From Primulina eburnea (taxonomy: Eukaryota; Streptophyta; Magnoliopsida; Lamiales; Gesneriaceae): a stretch of DNA of 64,000 nt. The stretch is taken from the NCBI RefSeq assembly GCF_022965805.1, contig NC_133108.1, forward strand, positions 42,478,051 through 42,542,050, in the 5' to 3' direction. The notes below the pieces were generated by a model. It searched no databases. It was not told the DNA's origin and was given only the letters and a program-made list of their open reading frames with translations. The position numbers were made by a program, and so were the translations under genes. Of the stretch, positions 37,137-48,135 are shown piece by piece. Each line of letters begins with the position of its first letter. The stretch's first letter is position 1.

Positions 37137-38347
37137 TCTCTTTATTGCAAGTTGTGCAGAAAGACTAAATGGATTGTATTTAAATAATTGTAGGACCGAT
37201 CTTGATAATGATAATTAAATTATAAATTTATTATTGGATATAAAAATAAAGGAGTGTCACAATACAGTTGTCCATCAGTCAATTATTTTAAATGATAGCG
37301 ACAAATTAATTCAATTTATTTTACATAATTATATATATATATATATTGGTTATAATTGTCAAGAAATTATATCTATTATAAAAATTAATTATTGAATAAA
37401 AAATTGTTGTAAATTTGTAGAAACCCGCGATCGTCTGAGGTTGTAAACGACAAAAGAAGGTTACAAGGGGCTGCCATTTTCATGCATTTAATTTGTCATC
37501 TTATTTGGTTCATTCGATATTCGTTATTTATCCCATGCTTTTTTTTTTATTGTTAAAATTTATTTTAATATATTATTATATTATCTTCAAATTATTATCC
37601 ATATTACTAGTCATTTATATATATTTTTTAAATCAGAACTCCTACAATATCAATGTCAAAAAATATGTCTCCATTTTAAAATCAAAATAAAAAAAAATAA
37701 TTTCTTCTATTTTTTATGGACTACATGTGTAAATAAATTATAAAGTTAAATCTTTAATTTACTTTATAACCTTTCAAGTTAAATTCAAAATCCAAGTTGA
37801 CCATCAGATCGAACAATGAACTACTGATTTTGAATTCGGCTCCAACAATACTTCCATTTATCATGTTTAAGATTAATTATCAAATTTTATTGAACTATTG
37901 CTAAAATCAGAAGAGGAGAGGCAACATTTTTTGCTTATGAATAAATGTCAGTTGATTAGCTAATTTTGATCATTTCAAGCTCACAAGGAAAAATACATTT
38001 TCATATTTTTGTTCAATAAAAATAGCAATAAAAACTTGTAATATTTTTTTATTTTTTTTACATTTTTAATGAATTAATGAAATACTCTTTTATTATTTGA
38101 TATCTTGACTATCATAAATTATATATGCAGATATAAAAAAAACCCATATAAAAATAATAACTACAAGAATAAAAGTCAATAAAAATGATTAAATTTAATA
38201 TTTCGTTACTTCTTCGATAGGTTAGGAAAACAACATTTTCCGGTAAAAGAAAATCAGCCTCCCATCTCAACAAGCCATACTAAAAACTAGGCTTCTACCA
38301 ACTTTTTTTTAAAATGAAAATAAACATTATTTATATAAATAAATACG

Positions 38348-38809
38348 TCAATCCTGGTACCCAGTTTTCTGCAGAATTGCATTTCTAACCCTGCTGAGAT
38401 CTCTTCCCTTCAGAGTCCTCCCAACTCCTTCGTGCACCGACGAGGCGATCCCAGTCCTCGCCATTTTCTGTGCCAAGAACTCGTGCGGCGGAATCCGATC
38501 CCCCTCCTCGTAATCATCGTCGCTGTCCCTCAGCAGATTCTCCCTGTACTCTTCCTTCAGTATCTTCGACCAATCCGGCACGTTCACCGGCAGAGAAGAA
38601 GCCGCGGCAGCTTGCATCGAGACGGCATGCTTCCTGTAAACTCTGGAACTCTTCTTCCCTATCTCTGGAGAAGAGGATCGGTCTGCCAACGAGCTCCATA
38701 CATCGGACTCTTCTAGCTCGAAGTTCGTGGAGTTGTCATCAGCAAGCAACTGATCCGTCGGAAGAAATTTATAATTCGGCCGGGAGAAGTAGGTTTTCGA
38801 TGTCGCCAT
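38348..38809 (-). CDS. Senescence regulator S40 family protein (DUF584), 153 aa
   Basis: Intronless gene for a plant-only nuclear protein family named after barley S40, linked to leaf senescence and stress. The order of conserved blocks is clear: acidic N-terminal WSSL segment near residue 38, RVYRK about 56-60, [15 protein letters not shown] about 74-88, an acidic [10 protein letters not shown] stretch, PPHEFLA, then [20 protein letters not shown] and the C-terminus KTGYQD. Length and ending match the family. A TATAAAAA at 38860-38867 lies about 50 bp before the start, which fits a short leader. No signal peptide or membrane span. Confidence 0.92.
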   Translation of the reverse strand: MATSKTYFSRPNYKFLPTDQLLADDNSTNFELEESDVWSSLADRSSSPEIGKKSSRVYRKHAVSMQAAAASSLPVNVPDWSKILKEEYRENLLRDSDDDYEEGDRIPPHEFLAQKMARTGIASSVHEGVGRTLKGRDLSRVRNAILQKTGYQD

Positions 38810-38859
38810 TTAATGGAGAAGCTTTTGGTTTCTGTTGAAAAGAGAGGATTTTGAAATCT

Positions 38860-38867
38860 TTTTTATA
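38860..38867 (-). promoter_or_regulatory. TATA box, S40 gene
   Basis: TATAAAAA on the minus strand, about 50 bp upstream of the ATG. Confidence 0.6.
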
Positions 38868-39113
38868 AAGAAAATGGATAAGATCTAATCTTTTTCTCTC
38901 TCCACTTTTCAACTGCCCTCTCTTCTGTCGCAACTGTGATTGATAAAATTACATATTTCTCCCAAAGAAAATAAACACCGGAACCTCATTTTCTTTTTAT
39001 CCAAATTGTAATAACATTAATTATTTAATTAAATTACTCGTACACAATTTCAAAAATGATTATATTTTATCATATAAGATTTCTTTTGAACACTAGAATT
39101 AATTAAATTATTT

Positions 39114-39263
39114 GCGGATCATAATCTATGAGACGGGTCAACTTCACTCATATTTCAATAAAAATAATATTCTTAACATAAAAAGTAATATTTTTCATGG
39201 ATAACCCAAATAAGAGATCCGTCTCACAAATACAATATGTTAGACCGTCTCACACAAATTTTG
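39114..39263 (-). mobile_element. GTGAGAC MITE, truncated
   Basis: Reverse copy lacking its outer left palindrome; begins GCGGATCATAATCTATGAGA. Confidence 0.8.
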
Positions 39264-40515
39264 CCTAGAATTAATTAGTATCATTATCAAGTAAAAATTA
39301 AAAGGCTACATAATTTTGATTTACCTTATCTCGATCTCTACTATCCTGCACAATCTTTTTACGCATTTCTCACAATTTATCCTTGTAATTATAAACTAAT
39401 TTATTAAAAACTATTAAATTCGTAAAAAAATATATTTTGAAACATGAATTATAATATTAATTTAGGTAGTATCAAGATATCAACCGATACCTTATCTTGT
39501 ATTGTTTTTTAAAAAAATCCAACAAACAAACATAAACTGCGGCTTATCAAAAATTTCACCGCATCCACGTGTGAAGCAGGCAGAAGACCAGGGTTATTAT
39601 GGTAAACATCAAACTTGTCTCTTTGCGGGATACCTCGAATTTTGTCGCGACATTGAGAGAAAAAAGTAATATACTATTATGCGCTACATTTATGTGGACA
39701 TAATTTTTTTACAATGATTTTTATATATTTACATTTTCACTTTTTTTTAATTATAAACTAAGTTTAATTTTCGTTTTAATTTAAATTTTTCTGTTTACTT
39801 AGGATTCGGATTTGAGTGATTACTTTTTATTTAAAAAAACACATTCATTATAATATTTTAAAATTAAAATGCATAGCGATTATTATTTTTTTGACAAATG
39901 AATTACGTGATTTAGTAATGTGTTATTAAATATTTTTTTTATTCTCGTTTCTCAATTTTTTTAAGTTAAATAATATATTTTCGACAAACAAATGATTGTA
40001 TTTGCAATGTTGGACCCACAAGTGTGGGGGCAGAGCCCTGCTTGTGCCAGCTGGGTTACTGTGATGGTTAGTCTGGTGGGGAGGGGTGTCAGGTTATCAC
40101 TTCCCATTGCGTCGTTTTCTGCTGAATTATGGTACAGTTACGAATATTAAGTGATTCAGTTGTCAATGATGATGAATTTGGCTAACTTCCAATGCATATG
40201 TTTTTTTTATTTTCAAAATAATAATATATGAGAAATAACGAAATCAGTAATCATCGGATAATATGAATGTTCTATCAAATATTTTTTTAATTTTATTTTT
40301 GGATTGTCTTTCCTCCTATTAAATCTCTAAATAAGTTGCCAAAATGCAAAATCAGAGACGGGAGATTTCCGGATAGACAGAATGACTAGAAAATTTGTTT
40401 AAGATCAGTATTGTTGTTAAGACATATATTTTAAATATTTTGGATGAAAGGAACTTGTCGATTATGTTTAAGTTTTTGTCGTTATTTTTATATTTTAATA
40501 AAATGTTAAGCAAAG

Positions 40516-40691
40516 TTTCTTGTGAGACGGTCTCACGAATCTTTAGCTGTGAGACGGGTCAATCTTACCGATATTCACAATAAAAAATAATACTCTTAGC
40601 ATAAAAAGTAATCTTTTTTTCATTGACGATCCTAATAAGAAATCCGTCTCACAAAATACGACACGTTAGACTGTTTCGCACAAGTTTTTAC
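40516..40691 (-). mobile_element. GTGAGAC foldback MITE
   Basis: Near-complete reverse copy. It forms an inverted pair with the forward copy at 40799. Confidence 0.85.
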
Positions 40692-40798
40692 CTAAAATGT
40701 TTGTCTTATTGTACTTTATAATAAAGAGCTATTATTTCGGTCTTATATTTGACTCGTGAGATGATATAATAAACTTATGATATGAGAATAATAAATGA

Positions 40799-40976
40799 CA
40801 AAAACTTGTGTGAGACAGTCTCGCGAGTCGTATTTTGTGAGACATATATCTTATCTGGGTCATCAATGAAAAAATATTATTTTTTATGCTAAGAATATTA
40901 CTTTTCATTGTGAATATCAGTAGGGTTGACTCGTCTAACAGATAAAGATTCGTGAGACCGTCTCTTAAGAGACCTA
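40799..40976 (+). mobile_element. GTGAGAC foldback MITE
   Basis: Near-complete forward copy, about 107 bp after the inverted partner. Confidence 0.85.
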
Positions 40977-41767
40977 ACATAATAAATGTAAATATTTTTT
41001 TTCGATGGTGATCACACAATTATATTTAACTTGGACTATTGTAGAATCCGAACTAGAAATTGGATAATGTATTAAGAATTTCTTGATAAATAAGGTAATT
41101 TATCTATTTTTCCTTTGGAAGAACAGGGTGTCATGGAATTTACAAAATGACTTAAAAAATGTCAATAAAGAATTTGGAATAGGGACCAACTATTAAATAA
41201 TGACAATGGTGCTACTGCTCGAAATGATACATGGAAAACGACTTAAAGTATGCGACGATTTTAGGTTCGCCAACTTCAAAGCAGCTATAGTCGTGATTTA
41301 CAAGTTACAACTTTGAGAAAGCTAGCTACTTCTCTGGCTTTATCATTTTTTAACCCATGGCCTTTTTTGCTATTTTTTATCTTCCATATCTAACTTGTTT
41401 TATTTCTTTGAAAACAAAGGAAGCTATGTCTCTACTTGAATTTATGTATAGTCAGTTTGACACCCATGTGATACATTTTCGGTCTATTAGTTTGTTTACT
41501 TGCGCGGGTTATAAATGTCTGATCAAAGATATATATGTTCGCCTTATCGAATTGTTGAGAAATTCATTATATTTACTTTCTTATTGGGCCACAACTCATT
41601 TTCTCTTCTCCTCTCTTTAGGAAAACTTCACTAAAAACTTTGATTCACAAAAAATTTTAATGGCCTTTTCCAAATTTCAAGTCATCAAACTGCAAATTGA
41701 ATTATTAACTAAGAAAAGTACGGGACCTAAGTTGCTCAAATGGACCCTAATTTAATACTTTTTCCCA

Positions 41768-41826
41768 GGCCCATTCAAGTCACTCGATCTCGGTCCATGC
41801 CAAGCCCAAAGCTCAAAATGGGCCCA
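41768..41826 (+). promoter_or_regulatory. Site II (TGGGCY) elements of the RPL12 promoter
   Basis: GGCCCA at 41768-41773, AGCCCA at 41803-41808 and the palindromic TGGGCCCA at 41819-41826. Site II elements near a telo box are the usual promoter code of plant ribosomal protein genes, bound by TCP factors. Confidence 0.75.
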
Positions 41827-41879
41827 AATCCCTAACCTATATCCCTCGTTTTGCTTCAACATCTTTGTGTGTTCTCCCT

Positions 41880-41888
41880 AAACCCTAG
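41880..41888 (+). promoter_or_regulatory. telo box AAACCCTAG
   Basis: Telomere-like motif 14 bp before the ATG of RPL12, typical for translation-machinery genes in plants. Confidence 0.8.
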
Positions 41889-41902
41889 CACACCCGCCGA
41901 CG

Positions 41903-42403
41903 ATGCCGCCAAAGTTCGATCCCTCGCAAGTAGTCGACGTCTTCGTCCGCGTCACCGGCGGAGTAGTTGGCGCCGCCAGTTCCCTCGCCCCTAAGATCGG
42001 GCCCCTCGGTCTATCCCCCAAAAAAATCGGTGAAGACATCGCTAAGGAAACCGCCAAGGATTGGAAGGGCCTCCGCGTCACCGTCAAGCTCACCGTACAA
42101 AATCGCCAGGCTAAAGTCACGGTTGTCCCCTCTGCAGCTGCCTTGGTCATCAAGGCTCTCAAGGAGCCTGAGCGTGACCGGAAGAAGACCAAAAACATTA
42201 AGCACAATGGGAATATTTCACTTGACGACGTGATCGAGATCGCCAAGGTGATGAAATCTCGTTCTATGGCCAAGGATTTGTCCGGCACCGTGAAGGAGAT
42301 TCTCGGTACCTGCGTTTCCGTTGGATGTACTGTCGATGGGAAGGATCCAAAGGATTTGCAGCAGGAGATTACCGATGGCGACGTGGAAATTCCACTAGAC
42401 TGA
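41903..42403 (+). CDS. RPL12: Cytosolic 60S ribosomal protein uL11 (RPL12), 166 aa
   Basis: Component of the GTPase-associated centre of the large subunit, binding 28S rRNA at the stalk base. Intronless frame with the standard start [10 protein letters not shown]-terminal domain: [20 protein letters not shown] with the proline-rich [16 protein letters not shown] block, then [20 protein letters not shown]-terminal RNA-binding domain: [18 protein letters not shown], the [19 protein letters not shown] signature, ending DVEIPLD. Length matches eukaryotic L12. Codon use is G/C-richer than the surroundings. Site II elements and a telo box lie just upstream. Confidence 0.97.
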   Translation: MPPKFDPSQVVDVFVRVTGGVVGAASSLAPKIGPLGLSPKKIGEDIAKETAKDWKGLRVTVKLTVQNRQAKVTVVPSAAALVIKALKEPERDRKKTKNIKHNGNISLDDVIEIAKVMKSRSMAKDLSGTVKEILGTCVSVGCTVDGKDPKDLQQEITDGDVEIPLD

Positions 42404-45243
42404 GCTAAAGGTTTAGTGTGAGGTTTTATTTCCAATTTTATGTACTCTTGGCTATCATTATGTTTTATTTATGCGTTTTGTCGAGGAAGAAATTTTCTGG
42501 AAACATTTTTATATGCGGATTGGCAACTTCTGTGGTCGCATGCTTCCAGTCTATATCATTTTCTTTTTTCCCATTGATGCACGACTGATATTGTTCCTGG
42601 ATTTCTTTCATGGAATTGGTTGTTGCTTGGGGATGTGTTTCTGTGTACATCCTTGTTATTTTTATCGCTTGTTCTTCTAGTTTGAATACTCTCTTTAAGT
42701 TAGATTGGCTGTGCTTTGGATGGTGAGACTTGAGAGTTAACAAATTGAGCTAATTTTTGTGAAAAATACGGAATAATATGACAAGGTTTAGGGTTTAAGA
42801 GTTTATTATTTCACTATTGATCTATGATTACTATTTGAGGCAGCAGAACGTTAGCTTTCATGCCGATAGAGAAAGTCGCAGTAAAAGACCAATAAGGCAG
42901 AAAAGTACTAGCACTACCTATAACCATCTTAATCATATGGGAATCTATCTGTCTTTGGGGAAAAGTGGTTTTTGTGTTAATGTGTCGTGGGTGCGCGAGG
43001 CTTAGCAGGCGGCCCCGGGAGCATTGATGACGTAAATACTTAATTTTTAATTTATTAACTCAGAATGTGCGACTAAATATTAGTTTCTTGTTTGTAGCTG
43101 CCATATGTTCAATTTTACCCAAAATTGTTTGAAGAATATATCACTTTCTCCCTTCAATGTGCCTTGTCTTTGAACGGCCCATCCCCCCTGCCTTGTGAAT
43201 ATGGGAGCTGATGCTACGCATGTGTGGGTATATTTCCTGCTGTACTATTGATTTATAAATGAATTGTTAAAGTGAAATATTTTTTTTCCAAAAGATTCTT
43301 TGCTCTTTATCTGTAATTTATGTGGTTGTTTTGTGCGTATGTTATATTGCTTGGCATGAGCAAAGGTCTCATGCATGTTTTCACTTTTATAAACCTCAGT
43401 CCAATGGTCTTTGTATAAGAGTAGGTGTTAATGCGCATTTATGTATTGTTTATTATCAATTGATGCAACTTCTGAAGGAGGAATGTCGAGCTTTGATGCA
43501 AATTATTTTTTTATCTTTATTTATGCTTGCAGTTGGTGGAGTAATTATGTGAATTTCAAGCTATGAATTGATTCTGTTGTTCCTGTTTAATTCAAATATC
43601 AATTAGAATATCTTAATAAACTTCTGGAGATTACATAAAGTATTGGAGCTTACTTGAATGATATTGAGACTAGAGATTCTCATTTGGGGATAATGGTCTC
43701 TGTTTAATGTAGTCTGTGAAATTTATTCATTTTGCATCTTGAAATAGGTTGTTACACACGCACACACACGCACGGCACACATCATATGGACTTGATTGAG
43801 TCCTACTAGAATCATTTGGTCTTTGTCGGATCAGTGTGTGAAAACTTCCTATTTAAGTTGATTATTTCTAGACCTGTTTCAAGCTGTCACCCTAATAATT
43901 TGTAGTGAAATTTTTTTAAAGGTTGTGTTCTAATTTCAGTGTTTTATTCGAGCAAGCTACTCCATTAAAATGGCAACATTATCTCTTAGATCTTGCTAGT
44001 GTATTTTAGGGGCAGTTAAAAACATTGTTGGCAAAGGGCGAGTCACATTGCGTTTGGATATTGGATCGAGGAAAGCTAGCTAAATACAAATAGCGGCCTT
44101 CGCCTTTTTAAGCACTTTATTAAAAAAATCAAGAGTTTTTTATTTAGAAAAAATTCTTACTTAAAACCACTTTAATTATTTTAGAGTATATTCCTAGAAT
44201 ATATGCAATTGTGGATCCAATAAAATTAAAACCCAAAGCTCATAAAATTTTTTTATCCATGAATGTTATATTTTCATTTTAATGTCTAAAATATATAATC
44301 AAATTTCTAAATTATTCTTTCAACAATCTGATATTAAAATTAAATACATTAATTAATTTCAACATTTTGGTACCATGTTAAAAAATTCATTAAATAAGGG
44401 TAAAACGAGGAATTTATTTGTAAAATTTATTTATCTAATATTTTTTTTAATACAAGTGAAAACATACATAAACCTTTTATTTTTTAAACATAAACTTAAA
44501 TATTATATGTGATGGAAGTCGGAAGGAAGCAAAACTCAAGGACCTCAAATAATGATGAGAATTGAATGTTATATTAGATTAATTAATTCATGATAACATC
44601 TCATTGGGTAGTATTTAATTAATCAAAATTTATGAACATTAAATCACACGGGACCTTTTTCAATTATTTAGATCTTGTATTCATGTGAAATAAGATGGCC
44701 TTATTTAATAATTTCGCGACTTCCGGAGGTGCATTTTATGGAGCTTGTGAATATAATAAACAATAAGCCCTTTGCAAATTTGTTTAATGTACTGGAGACT
44801 GGAGTTGCTGCATGAATACATATGCTCAAAAAGGTGGGGTTGGCAAATATATGTACTGAGTGATTTCAGCTTTGGCATGCGCTTGCGACACTGTCAATAA
44901 TTGTGAGGACAGCTCACAGCTTTGGTCATTACACCTTATTATTCCAATTCATCTACTTATGACCCTTTGCTGCTCCTCTAAGCCAACCAAGCATAACAAT
45001 TCCTTTTTAACTCGACGGATCCCGGATTTGGACGTCGGGAAAGTTCGAAAAATAAATTTTCAGCAACTTTACATATAAAAACTAAAAAATTTCTCGATGG
45101 AGAAAGGAGATGCTGATTTTCGATGTCTCTAATTGTATTAGAAAGTAAACAGATGTGGTTGAGAAGGAATTGGGAAAGATTGTGATCAAACTAATCGTAA
45201 TTGGAAAAGAGTAGTAGTATGAAAATATAGAAACCTTACAAAT
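42404..45243. other. Intergenic DNA downstream of RPL12
   Basis: The first few hundred bases are probably 3' UTR. An (AC)n-like run lies at 43755-43785. No further gene or RNA recognised. Confidence 0.5.
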
Positions 45244-45248
45244 TCATA
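45244..45248. other. Target-site duplication TCATA, left
   Basis: Identical to 49968-49972 on the other side of the LTR element. Confidence 0.9.
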
Positions 45249-45613
45249 TGATACTCACGGGAAATCTAGGGTCCGATCCCAACGAGCATCGCTAGTTCAG
45301 ACGTGGGCTTTAAGATGACCCTGAGCCTGAAATCAAGAAAAAGACCGTTAAGAGGGGGCCAGGAGGGTGTCCTGGCGTAGCCCCTCCGACGCTCAAGTCA
45401 GTGACTGAGGATATATGGGGGGAGCAGCTAAGGGTGCTGCTGAAAACAATATAATGAATCCCCCCAACTGAACACTCAAACCTGTTATTTATAGGAGAAT
45501 ACCTGGGCCCTTGGTGGGCCTGTCTTCCATTTGGGCTAGGGCCCTTGGTGGGCCTGTCTTCCCCTTTGGACTAGAGATGAGCCAGGGGTAGTGGGCTCAT
45601 CCATGGGGTATCA
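45249..45613 (-). repeat. 3' LTR, 365 bp
   Basis: Begins TGATACTC and ends GGGTATCA on the + strand. It is 34 bp longer than the other LTR because a CCTTGGTGGGCCTGTCTTCC-containing segment is duplicated in tandem (about 45505-45565). Confidence 0.92.
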
Positions 45614-45632
45614 CCAGTCTCCCCCTCCCGAG
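45614..45632 (-). other. Polypurine tract
   Basis: On the minus strand the sequence directly before the 3' LTR is GGGAGGGGGAGACTGG, the usual plus-strand primer position. Confidence 0.75.
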
Positions 45633-45869
45633 TCGAACTGAATCGCAGGTTCGAAGTTCGATTAGTTGTGCTGTCCCCGAGTTACCGGGTGCGAGTTGTG
45701 CATGTTTTTCTAGCCGTTCGTCAGTCCCCAAAAATTTGGAAACAAATCGAGTCACTTTCTCGTTTTGAAGGGCTAAGTCTGTGTTGGGCTCCTCTGTCAA
45801 TAGTCATTTATTCTCTACTTTATTCACATCCCTCCAACATAATATTATATACACCTTTTACTCAGCACT

Positions 45870-46700
45870 TCGCCATCACTCGCGCCACCATCTCACTCCA
45901 TCTCGCCTATCTGCCGCCTTGCCTAGCAGTGCGCCTGTCTCGCCACGCCAGACACCGTCTAGCTTCACCATCTCCCTGCGCGAGTGCGAGCCCTCGCCCG
46001 CGCGCGTCATCGCCCAGCGTCGCCACCTCCCCGCGCCTAGGCACGCACACCCAACGCACTGCCATCGCCCCTCCTCACGCTCGCCTACCTCCCGGTCGCC
46101 CGCAGTAGCTTCGTCTCGCCTCTCGCACGCCTCGACTGTCCTGCTCTCGCCCATGCCCAGCCGTCTCGCCCCTTCGCCCGAGCACTAGCATCACCCTCGC
46201 CCCTTTCGCCTCTCACCCTTCTCGCCGAGCACAGCTCTCGCCCGCCCCTCCCTTCTCCTCGCCTCGCCCCCTTCGCCCGCCCACAGCAGCCTCGCCCCTC
46301 CTGCTCTCACCCATGCCCAGCCGTCTCGCCCCTTCGCCCGAGCACTAGCATCACCCTCGCCCCTTTCGCCTCTCACCCTTCTCGCCGAGCACAGCTCTCG
46401 CCCGCCCCTGCCTTCTCCTCGCCTCGCACCCTTCGCCCGCCCACAGCAGCCTCGCCCCTCCTGCTCTCGCCCATGCCCAGCCGTCTCGCCCCTTCGCCCG
46501 AGCACTCGCCTCTCACCCTTCTCGCCGAACACAGCTCTCGCCCGCCCCTGCCGACACTAACCCCTTCGCCTCTCAACCAAGGCCCATCTCCTTTATTTTT
46601 CTCGGCTGAGCCCCTAGCAGTCTCGCCCACTCCAGTGCTCGCTCATCCGCTGCTCGCCCGAGCGCGAGCTCGCCCGATCCCTCGCATCGCCCATCCTCGT
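45870..46700. repeat. C-rich internal block with 160-bp tandem units
   Basis: CTCGCC-rich sequence. The phrase CCATGCCCAGCCGTCTCGCC recurs at about 46151, 46311 and 46471, giving a 160-bp period over 46140-46560. Long open frames on both strands are a by-product of this base composition. Confidence 0.8.
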
Positions 46701-46894
46701 CCAGTACGTTGAGAATTTTGATATACTCCCTTACGAAAGGTTGTGTGATTTCTGAAAAAAAATTATGGGGGCGTTGCCCCCACACCCCCACGACCTGACC
46801 GGGCAGGTCGATCCCCGCGACCTGACCGGGATCTAAACTCTGCTCCCCCAACAACTTTCGTTATCGACTAACCAAAAAAAATATTTTTCCTCCC

Positions 46895-47970
46895 AAACTC
46901 TGCTCCTCTGCTAGGCGATGCCTTAGCAGGAAAATTTAATTCTCCTCCTCCACTCTGCTCCTCTGCTAGGCGACACCATAGCAGGAAAATAACAATTCAC
47001 CACCTCAACCCTCTAACTCCTCTGCTAAGCCAGGCCTTAGTAGGAAAATAAGAACTCAACATCTCCACCCTCTAACACCTCTCTGCTAGGTGATGCCATA
47101 GCAGGAAGATAAAATTCAACGCGCCCACCCTCTAACTCCTCTGCCAAGCCGGGCCTTAGCAGGAAAATAAAATTCAACGCGCCCACCTTCTAACTCCTCT
47201 GCTAAGCGATGCCTTAGCAGGAAAATAAAATTCAACGCGCCCACCCTCTAACTCCTCTGCTAGGCGATGCCTTAGTAGGAAGATAAAATCAACACCTCCA
47301 TCCTCTAACTCCTCTGCTAAGCCGGGCCTTAGCAGGAAAATAAAAATTCAACATCTCCACCCTCTAACTCCTCTGCTAGGTGACGCCATAGCAGGAAAAT
47401 AGGAATTCAACACCTCCACCATCTAACTCTTCTGCTAAGCCGGGCCTTAGCAGGAAAATAAAAATTCAACATCTCCACCCTCTAACGCCTCTGCTAGGTG
47501 ACGCCATAGCAGGAAAATAGGAATTCAACACATCCACCCTCTAACTCCTCTGCTAAGCCGGGCCTTAGCAGGAAAATAAAAATTCAACATCTCCACCCTC
47601 TAACTCCTCTGCTAGGTGACGCCATAGCAGGAAAATAGGAATTCAACACATCCACCCTCTAACTCCTCTGCTAAGCCGGGACTTAGCAGGAAAATAGGAA
47701 TTCAACACCTCCACCCTCTAACTCCTCTACTAAGCCGGGCCTTAGCAGGAAAATACTCTGCTCCTCTGCTAGGCGATGCCTTAGCAGGAAAATAAAATTT
47801 TTCTTCTACACGCTGCTCCTCTACTAGGCGATGCCTTAGTAGGAAAATAAAATTTCTCCCAGCACCAACTTTGCTCTTCTACTAAGCACAACCTAAGTAG
47901 GAAAATTAAATTTTTCTTCTACACGCTGCTCCTCTACTAGGCGATGCCTTAGTAGGAAAATAAAACTTCT
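46895..47970. repeat. Array of 19 tandem units (about 57 bp) with an internal stem
   Basis: Each unit contains CTCCTCTGCTARG...CYWTAGCAGGAAAAT, whose arms CTGCTA and TAGCAG can pair. In the middle of the array two unit types alternate, AAGCCGGGCCTTAGCAGG and AGGTGACGCCATAGCAGG, giving a higher-order dimer of about 118 bp. Units near 47810-47960 have CTACTA paired with TAGTAG. Confidence 0.88.
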
Positions 47971-48135
47971 CTCATCATCACAATACAACAACGTCCATGA
48001 ACTTAATATAAGAACTTGGCTTTATTAAATATCAACTGATAATGTAAGACAAATTCAAGAACGAAATACATCAAAAATAAAGTCAAGATTAATATTCTCT
48101 ACGGTGGTAAGCATTCTCAGGCTTCTTTTAGAGCT

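Larger units (their letters stand above)
26407..38340. other. 12-kb AT-rich intergenic region
   Basis: No supportable gene. It holds MITEs, (TA)n tracts, a 135-bp tandem duplication and a small non-GTGAGAC MITE, listed separately. A heavily decayed GTGAGAC copy may sit near 28957-29060. The longest open frame (31465-31887) is a Phe/Leu-rich low-complexity translation. Confidence 0.6.
38868..41767. other. Intergenic DNA between the S40 gene and RPL12
   Basis: No gene. Three GTGAGAC MITE copies. A G/C-richer patch near 40005-40130 is unlike its AT-rich surroundings, but I can assign nothing to it. Confidence 0.5.

Noticed and set aside
41878..42435. Antisense 185-codon frame over RPL12
   Set aside because: Mirror of the strongly biased ribosomal protein coding sequence; the sense protein is unmistakable.
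42466..43560. Small open frames after RPL12
   Set aside because: Overlapping frames of both strands in 3' UTR-like sequence without protein-like composition.
45668..46854. Several long open frames on both strands
   Set aside because: They come from the CTCGCC-rich repeat block inside the retroelement, where stop codons are rare by composition.
46895..47970. CRISPR-like regular repeats
   Set aside because: Units are contiguous tandem repeats without unique spacers, in a eukaryotic retroelement.
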